A model generated the notes under the pieces. That model had not been told where the DNA came from. It ran no database searches and saw only the letters and a list, made by a program, of their open reading frames with translations. Below, piece by piece: positions 1-8,800 of a stretch of DNA of 64,000 nt (positions within the stretch are counted from its first letter, which is position 1; each line of letters begins with the position of its first letter). Made by a program: the position numbers and the translations under genes. Source of the DNA: DATJGR01 sp963735085 (GTDB lineage Bacteria > Pseudomonadota > Gammaproteobacteria > Pseudomonadales > Azotimanducaceae); assembly GCA_963735085.1 (NCBI GenBank), contig CAVTJP010000005.1, forward strand, positions 434,001 through 498,000, read 5' to 3'.

Positions 1-1
1 C

Positions 2-484
2 TATCTGCGCGACAATCTGCAGGAAGCGCGTTGGTTCCTGAAGAGCTTGATGAGCCGCAACGAGACGCTGCTGAAGGTTGCCACCAAGATCGTCGAGCAC
101 CAGCGCGGTTTCCTGGAATACGGCGAAGAAGCGATGAAACCGCTGGTGCTGCACGACATCGCGGAAGCCGTGTCAATGCACGAATCGACGATTTCGCGGG
201 TCACGACGCGCAAATACATGCACACACCACGCGGTATTTTCGAGCTGAAATACTTCTTTTCGAGCCATGTGGGCACCAGCACCGGCGGCGAAGTGTCGAG
301 CACCGCAATCCGCGCGCTGATCAAGAAGCTTACCGCAGAAGAGAACCCGCAAAAGCCGTTGAGTGACAGCAAAATCACGGCGATACTCAAAGCACAGAAG
401 ATTAACGTAGCGCGGCGCACGGTTGCCAAATATCGCGAGCTACTTTCGATTCCCCCGTCGAACGAACGCAAACGGCTGGTTTGA
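2..484 (+). CDS. rpoN: RNA polymerase sigma-54 factor, C-terminal part
   Basis: This is the 3' end of the sigma-54 gene; the start lies outside the window. The open frame runs from base 2 and encodes 160 residues. Sigma-54 directs RNA polymerase to -24/-12 promoters that need an enhancer-binding activator. The visible part is the DNA-binding domain, with the helix-turn-helix region (HESTISRVTTRKYMHTPRG) and, close to the C-terminus, the RpoN box ARRTVAKYRE that reads the -24 element. The neighbours hpf, rapZ and an HPr gene are the usual rpoN cluster of gammaproteobacteria. Identity is secure; only the 5' portion is missing because of the window edge. Confidence 0.97.
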   Translation, partial: YLRDNLQEARWFLKSLMSRNETLLKVATKIVEHQRGFLEYGEEAMKPLVLHDIAEAVSMHESTISRVTTRKYMHTPRGIFELKYFFSSHVGTSTGGEVSSTAIRALIKKLTAEENPQKPLSDSKITAILKAQKINVARRTVAKYRELLSIPPSNERKRLV

Positions 485-552
485 TCGTTCCTTGTCGTCA
501 ACACCTGTCCCTTGCCCATTCCATCGCTTCCCCGGTTACGAGGAGAATGCCC

Positions 553-855
553 ATGCAGTTGAATATCAGCGGCCATCACATCGATGTCACCGAATCGTTG
601 AATCATTACGTCACCAGTAAATTCGCTCGACTCGAACGCCACTACGATCACATCACCAACGTCCACGTAGTACTGTCGGTCGAGAAACTGATTCAGAAGG
701 CCGAAGCAACCGTCCACACCAGCGGCGCCGAACTGTTCGCCGACGCAGTGTCCGAAGACCTGTACGCCGCCATCGATGCGTTGATCGACAAACTCGACCG
801 TCAGATCGTCAAGCACAAGGAAAAGAAGCGCGACAACTTACGCGGCCATGCCTGA
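553..855 (+). CDS. hpf: Ribosome hibernation-promoting factor, short form
   Basis: This gene encodes a 100-residue protein of the HPF/RaiA family, which binds the 30S subunit in stationary phase and promotes ribosome dimerisation. The sequence begins MQLNISGHHIDVTESLN and ends in a lysine-rich tail, as in short HPF. Two in-frame ATGs lie six bases apart (547 and 553). The AGGAG at 541-545 leaves one base before the first and seven before the second, so 553 is chosen. It lies 68 bases downstream of rpoN, the conserved position. In Escherichia coli the next gene is ptsN; here rapZ follows instead. Confidence 0.95.
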   Translation: MQLNISGHHIDVTESLNHYVTSKFARLERHYDHITNVHVVLSVEKLIQKAEATVHTSGAELFADAVSEDLYAAIDALIDKLDRQIVKHKEKKRDNLRGHA

Positions 856-889
856 CACGAGATCAGCGCATCGATGAGGGCCCGCTGAC

Positions 890-1756
890 ATGAAACTGGT
901 CGTCATCAGCGGCCGTTCGGGTTCCGGCAAGAGCACCGCGCTGCACGTGCTCGAAGACGCCGGATTCAACTGCATCGACAATTTTCCGGTCGGCTTGCTA
1001 CCCGCACTGGTGCATACCGCCCTGCGCGATCCGCAACATTACAGCCAGCGGCTGGCGGTCAGCATCGATGCGCGCAACTCCCCGGCCGACCTGAAGCGAT
1101 TCCCGGAAATATTGCTGTCGCTGGATCGTATGGACCTCGACTGCGAAGTGATCTACCTCGACGCACTGGGGCCGACGCTGGTGAAACGCTTCAGCGAGAC
1201 GCGCAGACGCCATCCACTGACCAACGAAACAACGGACCTGCGCCAGGCCATCGAGGCCGAGCACGAACTTCTCGCGAGCATTGCCGACCTCGCCGATCTC
1301 GTGATCGACACAACCCAGCTTGCAACTCAGGCGCTCATCGATCTGATCGGCGCGCGCATCGCGTCCAAGACGACGTCGGGGCTGTCGCTGCTGTTTCGTT
1401 CGTTCGGTTTCAAGTTCGGCATTCCGGTCGACGGAGATCTGGTATTCGACATACGCTGTCTGCCGAATCCGCACTACGTGCCCGAACTGCGGCGACTGAC
1501 CGGCAAGGACGAGGCGGTCCGAGCCTATCTCGAAGCCGATGCCGACGTGCTTGCGATGTACGATGACATCCGCCGCTATCTCGAAACCTGGTTACCCAAG
1601 TTCGAGCAGAACAATCGCATCTACATGACGGTGGCGATTGGCTGTACGGGCGGGCAACATCGCTCCGTATATATGGCCGAAAAGCTCAGCCGCCATTTCC
1701 ACAACACGATTCCGAACGTGCTGGTGCGCCACCGCGAGTTGGAGCAACGCATATGA
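890..1756 (+). CDS. rapZ: RNase adapter protein RapZ (GlmZ-binding nucleotide-binding protein)
   Basis: The 288-residue protein has the length of RapZ (284 in E. coli). A Walker A motif GRSGSGKST lies at residues 8-16. The C-terminal domain, with CTGGQHRSVYMAEKL, is the RNA-binding part that in E. coli delivers the small RNA GlmZ to RNase E and so controls GlmS and amino-sugar synthesis. It lies 34 bases after hpf and 40 bases before the HPr-like gene, consistent with one transcript. Family membership is certain. The GlmZ role is carried over from E. coli; no GlmZ-like RNA was seen here. Confidence 0.95.
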   Translation: MKLVVISGRSGSGKSTALHVLEDAGFNCIDNFPVGLLPALVHTALRDPQHYSQRLAVSIDARNSPADLKRFPEILLSLDRMDLDCEVIYLDALGPTLVKRFSETRRRHPLTNETTDLRQAIEAEHELLASIADLADLVIDTTQLATQALIDLIGARIASKTTSGLSLLFRSFGFKFGIPVDGDLVFDIRCLPNPHYVPELRRLTGKDEAVRAYLEADADVLAMYDDIRRYLETWLPKFEQNNRIYMTVAIGCTGGQHRSVYMAEKLSRHFHNTIPNVLVRHRELEQRI

Positions 1757-1796
1757 AACAACGCATCTGAAAAACGCATCTGACGGGCCGATATCC

Positions 1797-2066
1797 ATGC
1801 AAGAGTGCAGCGTTACGATCATCAATAAGCTGGGGCTGCATGCGCGCGCGGCGAGCAAACTCGTCAACGTGGCAAAGCGCTACGGTTCGAAGATTCAGGT
1901 GGTGGACGCGGCGAAGACGGTGGATGGCAAAAGCATCATGAGCATCATGCTGCTCGCGGCATCGCAGGGCACGGTAATCGGATTACGCATCGAAGGTGAC
2001 GACGAAGTCGATGCAATGCAGGCGATCACCGACCTGATTGCAGACCGGTTCGGCGAAGGGGAATAG
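1797..2066 (+). CDS. HPr-like phosphocarrier protein (NPr of the nitrogen PTS)
   Basis: This 89-residue HPr-family protein carries the phosphorylated histidine at position 15 in GLHARAASK and a serine at position 46 in VDGKSIMSIM. HPr passes phosphate from enzyme I to EIIA proteins; next to rpoN it normally serves the regulatory nitrogen PTS. The chosen start at 1797 gives the family N-terminus MQECSVTIINKLGLHA; an open frame extends upstream into rapZ but lacks family similarity. The usual partner EIIA-Ntr (ptsN) is absent from this cluster, so its acceptor must be encoded elsewhere or be lost. Ser46 is the HprK target in some bacteria; no hprK is seen here. Confidence 0.93.
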   Translation: MQECSVTIINKLGLHARAASKLVNVAKRYGSKIQVVDAAKTVDGKSIMSIMLLAASQGTVIGLRIEGDDEVDAMQAITDLIADRFGEGE

Positions 2067-2081
2067 AAGGGAAACAGATGA

Positions 2082-2119
2082 TTGCTGAAAAACTCCGCGA
2101 ATGCGGAGTTTTTCAGCAA
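2082..2119. terminator. Bidirectional hairpin terminator (copy 1 of a repeated element)
   Basis: A perfect 17-bp stem (2082-2098 with 2103-2119) surrounds the loop GAAT. The inner arms are AAAAACTCCGC and GCGGAGTTTTT, so each strand has an A-rich 5' side and a T-rich 3' side, as in a bidirectional rho-independent terminator. It sits between the convergent genes npr (ends 2066) and pmbA (ends 2132). Bases 2088-2125 recur exactly, on the other strand, at 55372-55409. Confidence 0.85.
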
Positions 2120-2131
2120 CCTGTTGCGCGT

Positions 2132-3496
2132 TCAACCGGCGGCAACCGTCATGCCTTCGATCAGCAGCGAACCGGTGACAACATTGCCGCGGTGATCCGG
2201 ATCGTCACCGAGCCCCGCCAGCGATCCGTACATGTCGGCAAGGTGTCCCGCGATCGTGATCTCATCGACCGGGTGCACAATCTGGCCATTGGAAATCCAG
2301 AATCCCGCCGCGCCTCGCGAGTAATCACCCGTCACGATGTTGACGCCCTGACCGATCAGTTCGGTGACCAGCACACCTTCCTCAATGCCCCCGATCAACT
2401 CGGCAATCGGTCGACACGGACCCTCGACCCGCACGTTGTGTACGCCACCGGCGTTGGCAGTGGTCGTCATGCGCAGACGCCGCGCCGAGTAACTGCCGAG
2501 CACGTACGAAACGATCTCGCCACGATCGATGAAGGCTTTATCGAACGTAGCCACACCGTCACCGTCGAAGGCCGCACTGCCGGGGCCGCGCTGAACCAGG
2601 GGCCGCTCAACCACCGAGAATCCATCCGGGAGCAGTTTGCGACCCAACGAATTCGTTAGAAACGATGCATTGCGATACAGCGAGCCGCCGCTCAGCGCGC
2701 CAATCAAATGCCCGATCAAGCCGCCGGCAATTTCGGCCGAAAACAGTACCGGATAACGACCGGTCTTGATCGGTTGCGCATCGAGCCGAGCCACGGCCCG
2801 CCGAGCCGCTTCCAGCCCGATCCGCTCAGGACTGTCCAGATCGTCTATCGAACGCGCAACGCTGTAATAGAAGTCGCGCTGCATGCCTTGGCCGTCTTCG
2901 GCGATAACACCGCAGCTGATGCTGTGGCGCGTACCGATACGACTGCCGAGGAAGCCGGCACTGTTACCGTATACATGACAGGATCGCTGCGTCGAAACCG
3001 AAGCACCGTCCGTGTTGGTAACACGACGATCGTGATCCCTCGCCGCTGTCTCAGCCTGCCGCGCCATCGTTTCGGCAGCTGCAACGCTGGTATTCCACGG
3101 ATGATCGAGGTCAAGATCCGGAAAGACTTGCGCCATAAGAGAGGCGTCAGCCAGTCCATGACATGGATCCTCCTCGGTGAAGCGCGCAATGTTGCACGCC
3201 GCCCGGACAGTCTCCGCTACCGCCTCAGGTGTCGAGTCCGACGTACTAGCGGAACCTTTGCGCTTACCGACGTAAACCGTGATCCCGAAGCCGCGGTCGC
3301 GATTGAATTCGACGTTCTCGAGCTCCGAGAGCCGCACGGTCACCGACAGTCCGGCATCTTCGCTTGCCGATACTTCCGCCGCATCGGCACCGTTGTCGCG
3401 CGCTTGCTTCAGAATGTCACTCACCAGCGCCTTCAGGGCCGCTTCGTGATCCGTCGCCGCCACCAGATTCACCGTATCGTCCATATCCGTCTCCAC
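2132..3496 (-). CDS. pmbA: Metalloprotease PmbA/TldE
   Basis: This is a 454-residue member of the TldD/PmbA family (450 in E. coli). TldD and TldE form a cytosolic heterocomplex that cleaves unfolded or leader peptides, for example in microcin B17 maturation and CcdA turnover. Family features include the N-terminal ADAAEVSASEDAGLSVTVR region and the C-terminal GDYSRGAAGFWISNGQ region. The active-site HExxxH is absent, as expected for TldE, since the zinc site is in TldD. tldD lies 0.85 kb away on the same strand with yjgA between them; yjgA next to pmbA is a conserved arrangement. Confidence 0.95.
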   Translation of the reverse strand: METDMDDTVNLVAATDHEAALKALVSDILKQARDNGADAAEVSASEDAGLSVTVRLSELENVEFNRDRGFGITVYVGKRKGSASTSDSTPEAVAETVRAACNIARFTEEDPCHGLADASLMAQVFPDLDLDHPWNTSVAAAETMARQAETAARDHDRRVTNTDGASVSTQRSCHVYGNSAGFLGSRIGTRHSISCGVIAEDGQGMQRDFYYSVARSIDDLDSPERIGLEAARRAVARLDAQPIKTGRYPVLFSAEIAGGLIGHLIGALSGGSLYRNASFLTNSLGRKLLPDGFSVVERPLVQRGPGSAAFDGDGVATFDKAFIDRGEIVSYVLGSYSARRLRMTTTANAGGVHNVRVEGPCRPIAELIGGIEEGVLVTELIGQGVNIVTGDYSRGAAGFWISNGQIVHPVDEITIAGHLADMYGSLAGLGDDPDHRGNVVTGSLLIEGMTVAAG

Positions 3497-3542
3497 TTTG
3501 AATCTTCGTGCTTCAATTGCGGTTCATTCGGTCTTCATAGAT

Positions 3543-3662
3543 GTCGTGAGGGGGGCGGGTCTGCTATGCGCCAGACACGCAGTAAGTCCCATCCCTGGAG
3601 CTCGTCAGCGCCATCCCTGGCGCCGACGGTCCGTCGCATAGCAGACCCGCCCCCCTCACGAC
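3543..3662. repeat. Hairpin repeat element A, 28-bp perfect arms
   Basis: A perfect 28-bp inverted repeat (3543-3570 and 3635-3662) encloses a 64-base core. The arms contain GGGCGGGTCTGCTATGCG. The core holds GTAAGTCCCATCCCTGGAGC and a small hairpin GCGCCA-TCCC-TGGCGC. Element B (3711-3822) carries the same core in the opposite orientation but with different arms. The element fills the intergenic space between the divergent genes pmbA and yjgA. No coding sequence is seen in 3497-3871; the open frames there are by-products of the repeats. Confidence 0.85.
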
Positions 3663-3710
3663 TCGAGCGTCGCGCTTCGTTCAAGAGAAACCACAGGAAA
3701 CGCCGACGCA

Positions 3711-3822
3711 GGTGGAGGCGGATGTGTTCTGTGCCGGACCGTACTGCGCCAGGGACGGCGCAGGACGAGCTCCAGGGATGGGACTTACGGCGTGTCCGGC
3801 ACAGAACACATCCGCCTCCACC
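3711..3822. repeat. Hairpin repeat element B, 29-bp perfect arms
   Basis: A perfect 29-bp inverted repeat (3711-3739 and 3794-3822) encloses a 54-base core. Its arms (GGATGTGTTCTGTGCCGGAC) differ from those of element A. On the minus strand the core reads GTAAGTCCCATCCCTGGAGC and then GCGCC-GTCCCT-GGCGC, matching element A almost base for base. It lies about 50 bases upstream of the yjgA start, so its folding could influence yjgA expression; that is inference only. Confidence 0.85.
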
Positions 3823-3871
3823 GGGAATCGTGCCCCCCATTCCCTCTTTTGCGTGTGATAATTTGCCGCCG

Positions 3872-4390
3872 ATGATCGACGAAGAACCCAGCAAATCCGC
3901 GCGCAAGCGTGATGCGCTGCGCCTCAAAGCGTTGGGCCAGCAGCTCGCTGAATTGAATGACGAGCAACGGGCCGCGCTGCCGCTGCCCGATATTCTGGCG
4001 GCCGCAATCACCGACTACCGGCGCATCGCGGCGCATGAGGCCAAGCGCCGGCAGGCGCAATTCATCGGCCGGTTGATGCGCGATATCGACGTAACTGCGT
4101 TGGAAAGCGCGCTCGAAGACTTGTCGCGCACCAGTGCCGCAGCGCGATTCGCCCACCACCAGACCGAGCGTTGGCGCGACCGATTGATCGCCGAGGATGG
4201 CGCGCTCTCCGAGTACATCGAGACGCACCCGATGATCGATCGATCGCAGCTGCGCGCGCTGATTCGCGCTGCGCGCAAACGTGGCACTGACCCGACCGCG
4301 TTCCGCGCACTGTTTCGTTTGCTGCGCGATCAGACCGTGGATCACCCAGCCAACCCCGATGACGACTCGGTACCACCAACCGTCACCTGA
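3872..4390 (+). CDS. yjgA: Ribosome-associated protein YjgA/DarP (DUF615)
   Basis: The 172-residue protein matches the DUF615 family (183 residues in E. coli), which associates with late 50S subunit intermediates and helps ribosome assembly. It is highly charged and helical, starting MIDEEPSKSARKRDALRLKALG. The ATG at 3872 is the first start giving the family N-terminus; the frame stays open far upstream, but only as a shadow of pmbA and of the hairpin repeats. The 3' end overlaps the end of tldD on the opposite strand by 49 bases. Location next to pmbA is conserved in proteobacteria. Confidence 0.92.
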   Translation: MIDEEPSKSARKRDALRLKALGQQLAELNDEQRAALPLPDILAAAITDYRRIAAHEAKRRQAQFIGRLMRDIDVTALESALEDLSRTSAAARFAHHQTERWRDRLIAEDGALSEYIETHPMIDRSQLRALIRAARKRGTDPTAFRALFRLLRDQTVDHPANPDDDSVPPTVT

Positions 4391-5802
4391 TCGATTCGCA
4401 ACGTCGGCTGACCAACGCCCACCGGTACCGACTGCCCATCCTTGCCGCACACGCCGACGCCTTCATCGAGAGCCAGGTCGTTACCCACCATCGAGATGCG
4501 CGTCATGATTTCCGGGCCGTTGCCTATCAACGTCGCACCCTTTACCGGACGGGTAACGCGGCCGTTCTCGATCAGGTAGGCCTCCGTCGCCGAGAACACG
4601 AATTTGCCGGACGTAATATCGACCGAACCGCCACCGAAATTGACTGCATACAAACCACGATCGACGCTGGCGATGATTTCTTCCGGAGTGTGCGTGCCCG
4701 CGAGCATGAACGTGTTCGTCATTCGCGGCATCGGCGCATGTGCATATGATTGCCGCCGGCCGTTGCCGGTGGCCGCAGTCTTCATCAAACGCGCATTGAG
4801 CCGATCCTGCAGATAGCCTTTCAGCACGCCGTTTTCGATCAGCACCGTGCGTTGTGTCGGCGTACCTTCGTCATCGACGGACAACGAACCGCGGCGGTTC
4901 GGCAAAGTACCGTCATCGACGACCGTACACAGTGGCGACGCAACCCGTTCGCCGATGCGGCCGCTGAACGTGGATGTCCCTTTGCGATTGAAGTCGCCTT
5001 CCAGCCCATGACCCACCGCCTCGTGCAGCAGCACACCCGGCCAACCCGGACCGAGCACGACCGGCATCGGGCCGGCCGGCGCACCCACGGCTTCGAGACT
5101 CACCAGCGCCGTTCGCACTGCTTCGGCGACGAACTTCGACGCCCTCGAATCGGTCAGGAACCAATTCAGGTCACGGCGGCCGCCACCACCGGAAAACCCC
5201 CGTTCGCGACGCCCGTTCTGTTCGACGATAACGCTGACATCCAGTCGCACCAGCGGACGCACGTCGGCCGACATGATCCCGTCTGTGGTGACGACGAGGT
5301 GCGTCTCATGCGAAGCCGCCAGCCGGATCGTCACTTCCTTGACGCGCGCGTCGATACGCCGCGCCTGTGCGTCGAGTTCGCGCAACAAGCTGATCTTTGC
5401 ATTCTCGTCGAGCGATGCAATCGGGTCCGCCGAATCGTAGCGGCGCACGGCGGATGCGCTCGTCAGCACACGGTGTTCACCCGACCCACCACTGCGAACG
5501 ATGCTGCGCGCGGCCACCGCCGCTTCTTCGAGCGCGGGCAGCACAATGTCGTCCGAATACGCAAAGCCGGTGCGCTCGCCACTGATTGCGCGCACCCCGA
5601 CACCGCGATCGGCGCTGAACGCGCCTTCCTTGATGAGGCCGTCTTCCATCACCCAGGCTTCGCTGCGCACGGATTGAAAGAACAGTTCGCCGGTATCGAT
5701 CGCGCGACCGGCGAGTCGCCCAAGCAGACGCTCGACATCGGTACTGGCCAGTTCAGCGGCGTCCCACAATTGCCGCCGCGCGACTTCGATGAGTTCATTC
5801 AT
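4342..5802 (-). CDS. tldD: Metalloprotease TldD
   Basis: This is the 486-residue catalytic subunit of the TldD/TldE protease. The zinc-binding motif HEAVGHGLEGDFNRKG contains HExxxH, and the C-terminal GKFVFSATEAYLIENG region is typical of the family. Length agrees with E. coli TldD (481). It follows yhdP on the same strand with a 47-base gap, as in the mre-rng-yhdP-tldD cluster of gammaproteobacteria. Its last 49 bases overlap convergently with yjgA, leaving no room for a terminator between the two genes. Confidence 0.96.
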   Translation of the reverse strand: MNELIEVARRQLWDAAELASTDVERLLGRLAGRAIDTGELFFQSVRSEAWVMEDGLIKEGAFSADRGVGVRAISGERTGFAYSDDIVLPALEEAAVAARSIVRSGGSGEHRVLTSASAVRRYDSADPIASLDENAKISLLRELDAQARRIDARVKEVTIRLAASHETHLVVTTDGIMSADVRPLVRLDVSVIVEQNGRRERGFSGGGGRRDLNWFLTDSRASKFVAEAVRTALVSLEAVGAPAGPMPVVLGPGWPGVLLHEAVGHGLEGDFNRKGTSTFSGRIGERVASPLCTVVDDGTLPNRRGSLSVDDEGTPTQRTVLIENGVLKGYLQDRLNARLMKTAATGNGRRQSYAHAPMPRMTNTFMLAGTHTPEEIIASVDRGLYAVNFGGGSVDITSGKFVFSATEAYLIENGRVTRPVKGATLIGNGPEIMTRISMVGNDLALDEGVGVCGKDGQSVPVGVGQPTLRIDQVTVGGTESSSGLAG

Positions 5803-5849
5803 CTCGATTCCTCTCCATCACGCCATTATGCATGCGTGTCTCTCGTGCA

Positions 5850-8800
5850 TCAGTTCTTGTCAGGCGGCGCGGGCGTTGCCGTGCTCGGCAGGACGGCGCT
5901 CGACGGTGCGGGGTTCGTCGTACTTTGCACGGGAGGCGCCGCCTGCACTTCAGGCGCTACCTGCACGGGGGCTTCCGCCCGCACCGGAGGTTTCGCTGAT
6001 GCCGAAGGTGGTTGCGCAGACTTGGCGCCGGCCACGGGCTTTCCCGACGACTCGGTCATCGCCTTCGGAAACACCTCTTGAAAATCGACTTTTGGATTCT
6101 GCAGCGTTCCGGTCACTTTGTACTTGGCGCTCGACATTTTATCGATCTGATTGCGGAACAACCGTTCGCCAAGCAGCACTGCGCCAGCCGCCACCGGATT
6201 CACGAAACCCAGATAGGCGGCATACCAAGGCAGACTCGAACTGACCGGCAACGTAACGATCATTTCATTGTCGAGCACCCCGGTGAGCAAATTCACCGTG
6301 CCATTGATTCTGAAATTGCCACCGGTTCCGTCGATATCCAATGGTTCGACGAAGCGTATTACGCCCTGATTCGCCATCACCGAGCCAGTGATTTTGTCGA
6401 ACGCGATCCCCTTACCGAATACGTCCGAAAAGTCGAGCGTCATACGTTTCGCGATCGCGGCAAAATTCAGCAGACCGAAGACACGCACTGCGCCTGAACC
6501 CTCACCGAGGTCGACGAACCGTCCTTTCTCTGCTTTCACCGACAACGTTCCGACTATGCGCGACAACGCAAAGTTCAACGGTGAACCGGGCCAGTCGATG
6601 TCCGCATCGACATCGGTAGAAGTCGTTTCGAGGCTCGGCGCGTAGTTCCACTGCGGCAGTACCTTGGCCAGATTGCCCGCACGCAGCTTGCCCTTGAAGT
6701 GCGTGCGGCTCCCGTCTGTCGTGCTCCACCGCGTACCGCCGGAGCTCTCGATATGCAACCCCTTGACGTCGGCGATCAAGTTCTCGATCGCAACGCTTTG
6801 ATCGGCCTTACGCAAATCGAACTGCCATGTCCCGAAGTTGTCAGTGCCAAGCATCACGCTGGCCACTGATGCGTCCAGATCGATGATGCTGCGTGGATCG
6901 ACGCTCGCCAGCGGATCAACCCCGCCACCCGGCGCGCCAGCCGGCAGCTTCAGATACTGTAGATCGATCTTCGGCGGCGCTTCGGTTCCCCACACTATTG
7001 AGCCGGCGATGCCGGGGCTCGTTACGGAAATATTCAGTTCACCGGCATTATTTTGTGCATCAGCGACGACGTCATCGAAGGCGAGGCTGTCGAACGTCAC
7101 GCGGCCGATCTTGAACGCGTGCAGGGCCCATGGAAAGCGCGGGTAGAACTGTGCTTCGCCGCCGCTCAGACGATCCGTTAGATTCAGCTGCGTGAGCCCG
7201 CCCTCGACGGTGACGACGTCCTCGTTGCCCTGCTCGGGAGCCGGCGCGACACCGATACCCAGGCTGCCGCCACGCACGACGCCGTCACTGAGTCGTAGCC
7301 ATCCCTGAGCAGCGTCACCCAGATCGAAGTCCAGCCGGTCGCTATCGGCCGCAAACGTCATCGCCAACGTCGACGGCCGAGTCTCGTCGGCAAGCTTGCC
7401 GAGCGGCGCGGGCAGCGCCAACGTCACACCCTTCAGATCCGACTGCACCGTCAACGTCGCCGGTTCGCTCGATCCCGGCCGGATTCGATACTCGCCGGTG
7501 TAGTTGAACTCGCCGTCGGCCAAATGCGGGTTCGGCAGGCCGCGCCAATCGGTGATCTGCGTCGTGTCGGCTTTGCCGCTGATTTTGACCTGGATCTGGC
7601 CGTCAGCCGACGCGATATTGAACCGCACGGGGTGATCGAACCATCGGCCGGTGAGCGCGTGCGCGGTCACCACACTCGGGTAGCTGTATTGCAGTTTTCC
7701 CCGTAGCGCGTCGAATTCAATCTTCATGTCCGCGAGTACCGCAGTGAGTCCGTTCAGATCGAGCTGAAGGTCGGCCTTCGGCACGATGCCACTCGACATC
7801 GGAATCTCCAGATCGGCAACAGCCTCGAACGGACCGGAGAATGTCCACTCCGGCTTGACGAAGGTCAGCCATTGCGACAACGGCGAGGTATCGATGAGTT
7901 GCCGCAGCGCAGTCCCATCGCCAGACCCGGCACCTCGAAAGTCGACGTACGCCGCCGTCTGCGGCAGGAAAACGCTCGCGCTGGCAAGACTGATACCGGC
8001 GAAATTGCCTGCGTCGAAGACGCCTGTCGTACCGTGCGCGGTGTATTCGATGCGACCGGCAACGCCGGTGGCGGCCGGCCAATCCGGGTGGAACCGGATC
8101 ACGCCGTCGTGCATCACGACACGCAGTTCCACCTGACGCATCGGCAGCCTTTTAATCGTGCGCAGGTGCCCGTGATAGACCAGGTCCGCAACATCGACTT
8201 GACCACTGACCACCGCCCGATCCAGCCCGTAGCGCAGTGCCTGCGGCAGTTCCCGTGGAACGAACGCCAAAGCACGACCGGCATCTATGTGGCTAAGCCG
8301 CAACGCGAGCAGCAGACGCTGTTCCAGCACATCGCTCGGTCGACCGAACGTGAACGCACCATGCACACTCGACGATTCGAACGTGCCGCTGATGTCGCTG
8401 CCCTGCACCGCGAGATATCCCGGCATGAACCAAACCAGCACGTCGCCTTGGACACGGTCGAACGAGGTCGGTTTGTCGAAATAGTCGAGAAACCCCAACG
8501 CGACATGGGTGGCGTCCAGATGGAACTCAACGCTGTGCTCGGTGCCGGCAACGGTCGCAGCGCCTTCGCGCACATAGGGGACGCCTTTGAAATTCTCGAG
8601 GGCGAGATGGCTGACTGTCGCCACATAATCCAGACTATGGTTGTCGATGTTGAAGCGCGCCCGCGCGCCATCGATCCAACCTCGTGGATTCAGTCCGCCA
8701 AGCCACTCCTCGACTCCGCGCACGCCCGCCGCGGCATCTCTGACGACACCGATCACCGGCGCCGCGTCGAACGCGGGCAGCGCGACTTCGATATCACTCC

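Noticed and set aside
2708..3871. A 560-residue plus-strand frame that would extend YjgA far upstream.
   Set aside because: It is the shadow of pmbA on the other strand plus the hairpin repeats; only the part from 3872 resembles YjgA.
4750..6081. A 443-residue plus-strand open frame opposite tldD and yhdP.
   Set aside because: Codon use and composition (Arg/His rich, no domain) mark it as an antisense shadow in high-GC DNA; tldD and yhdP are certain.
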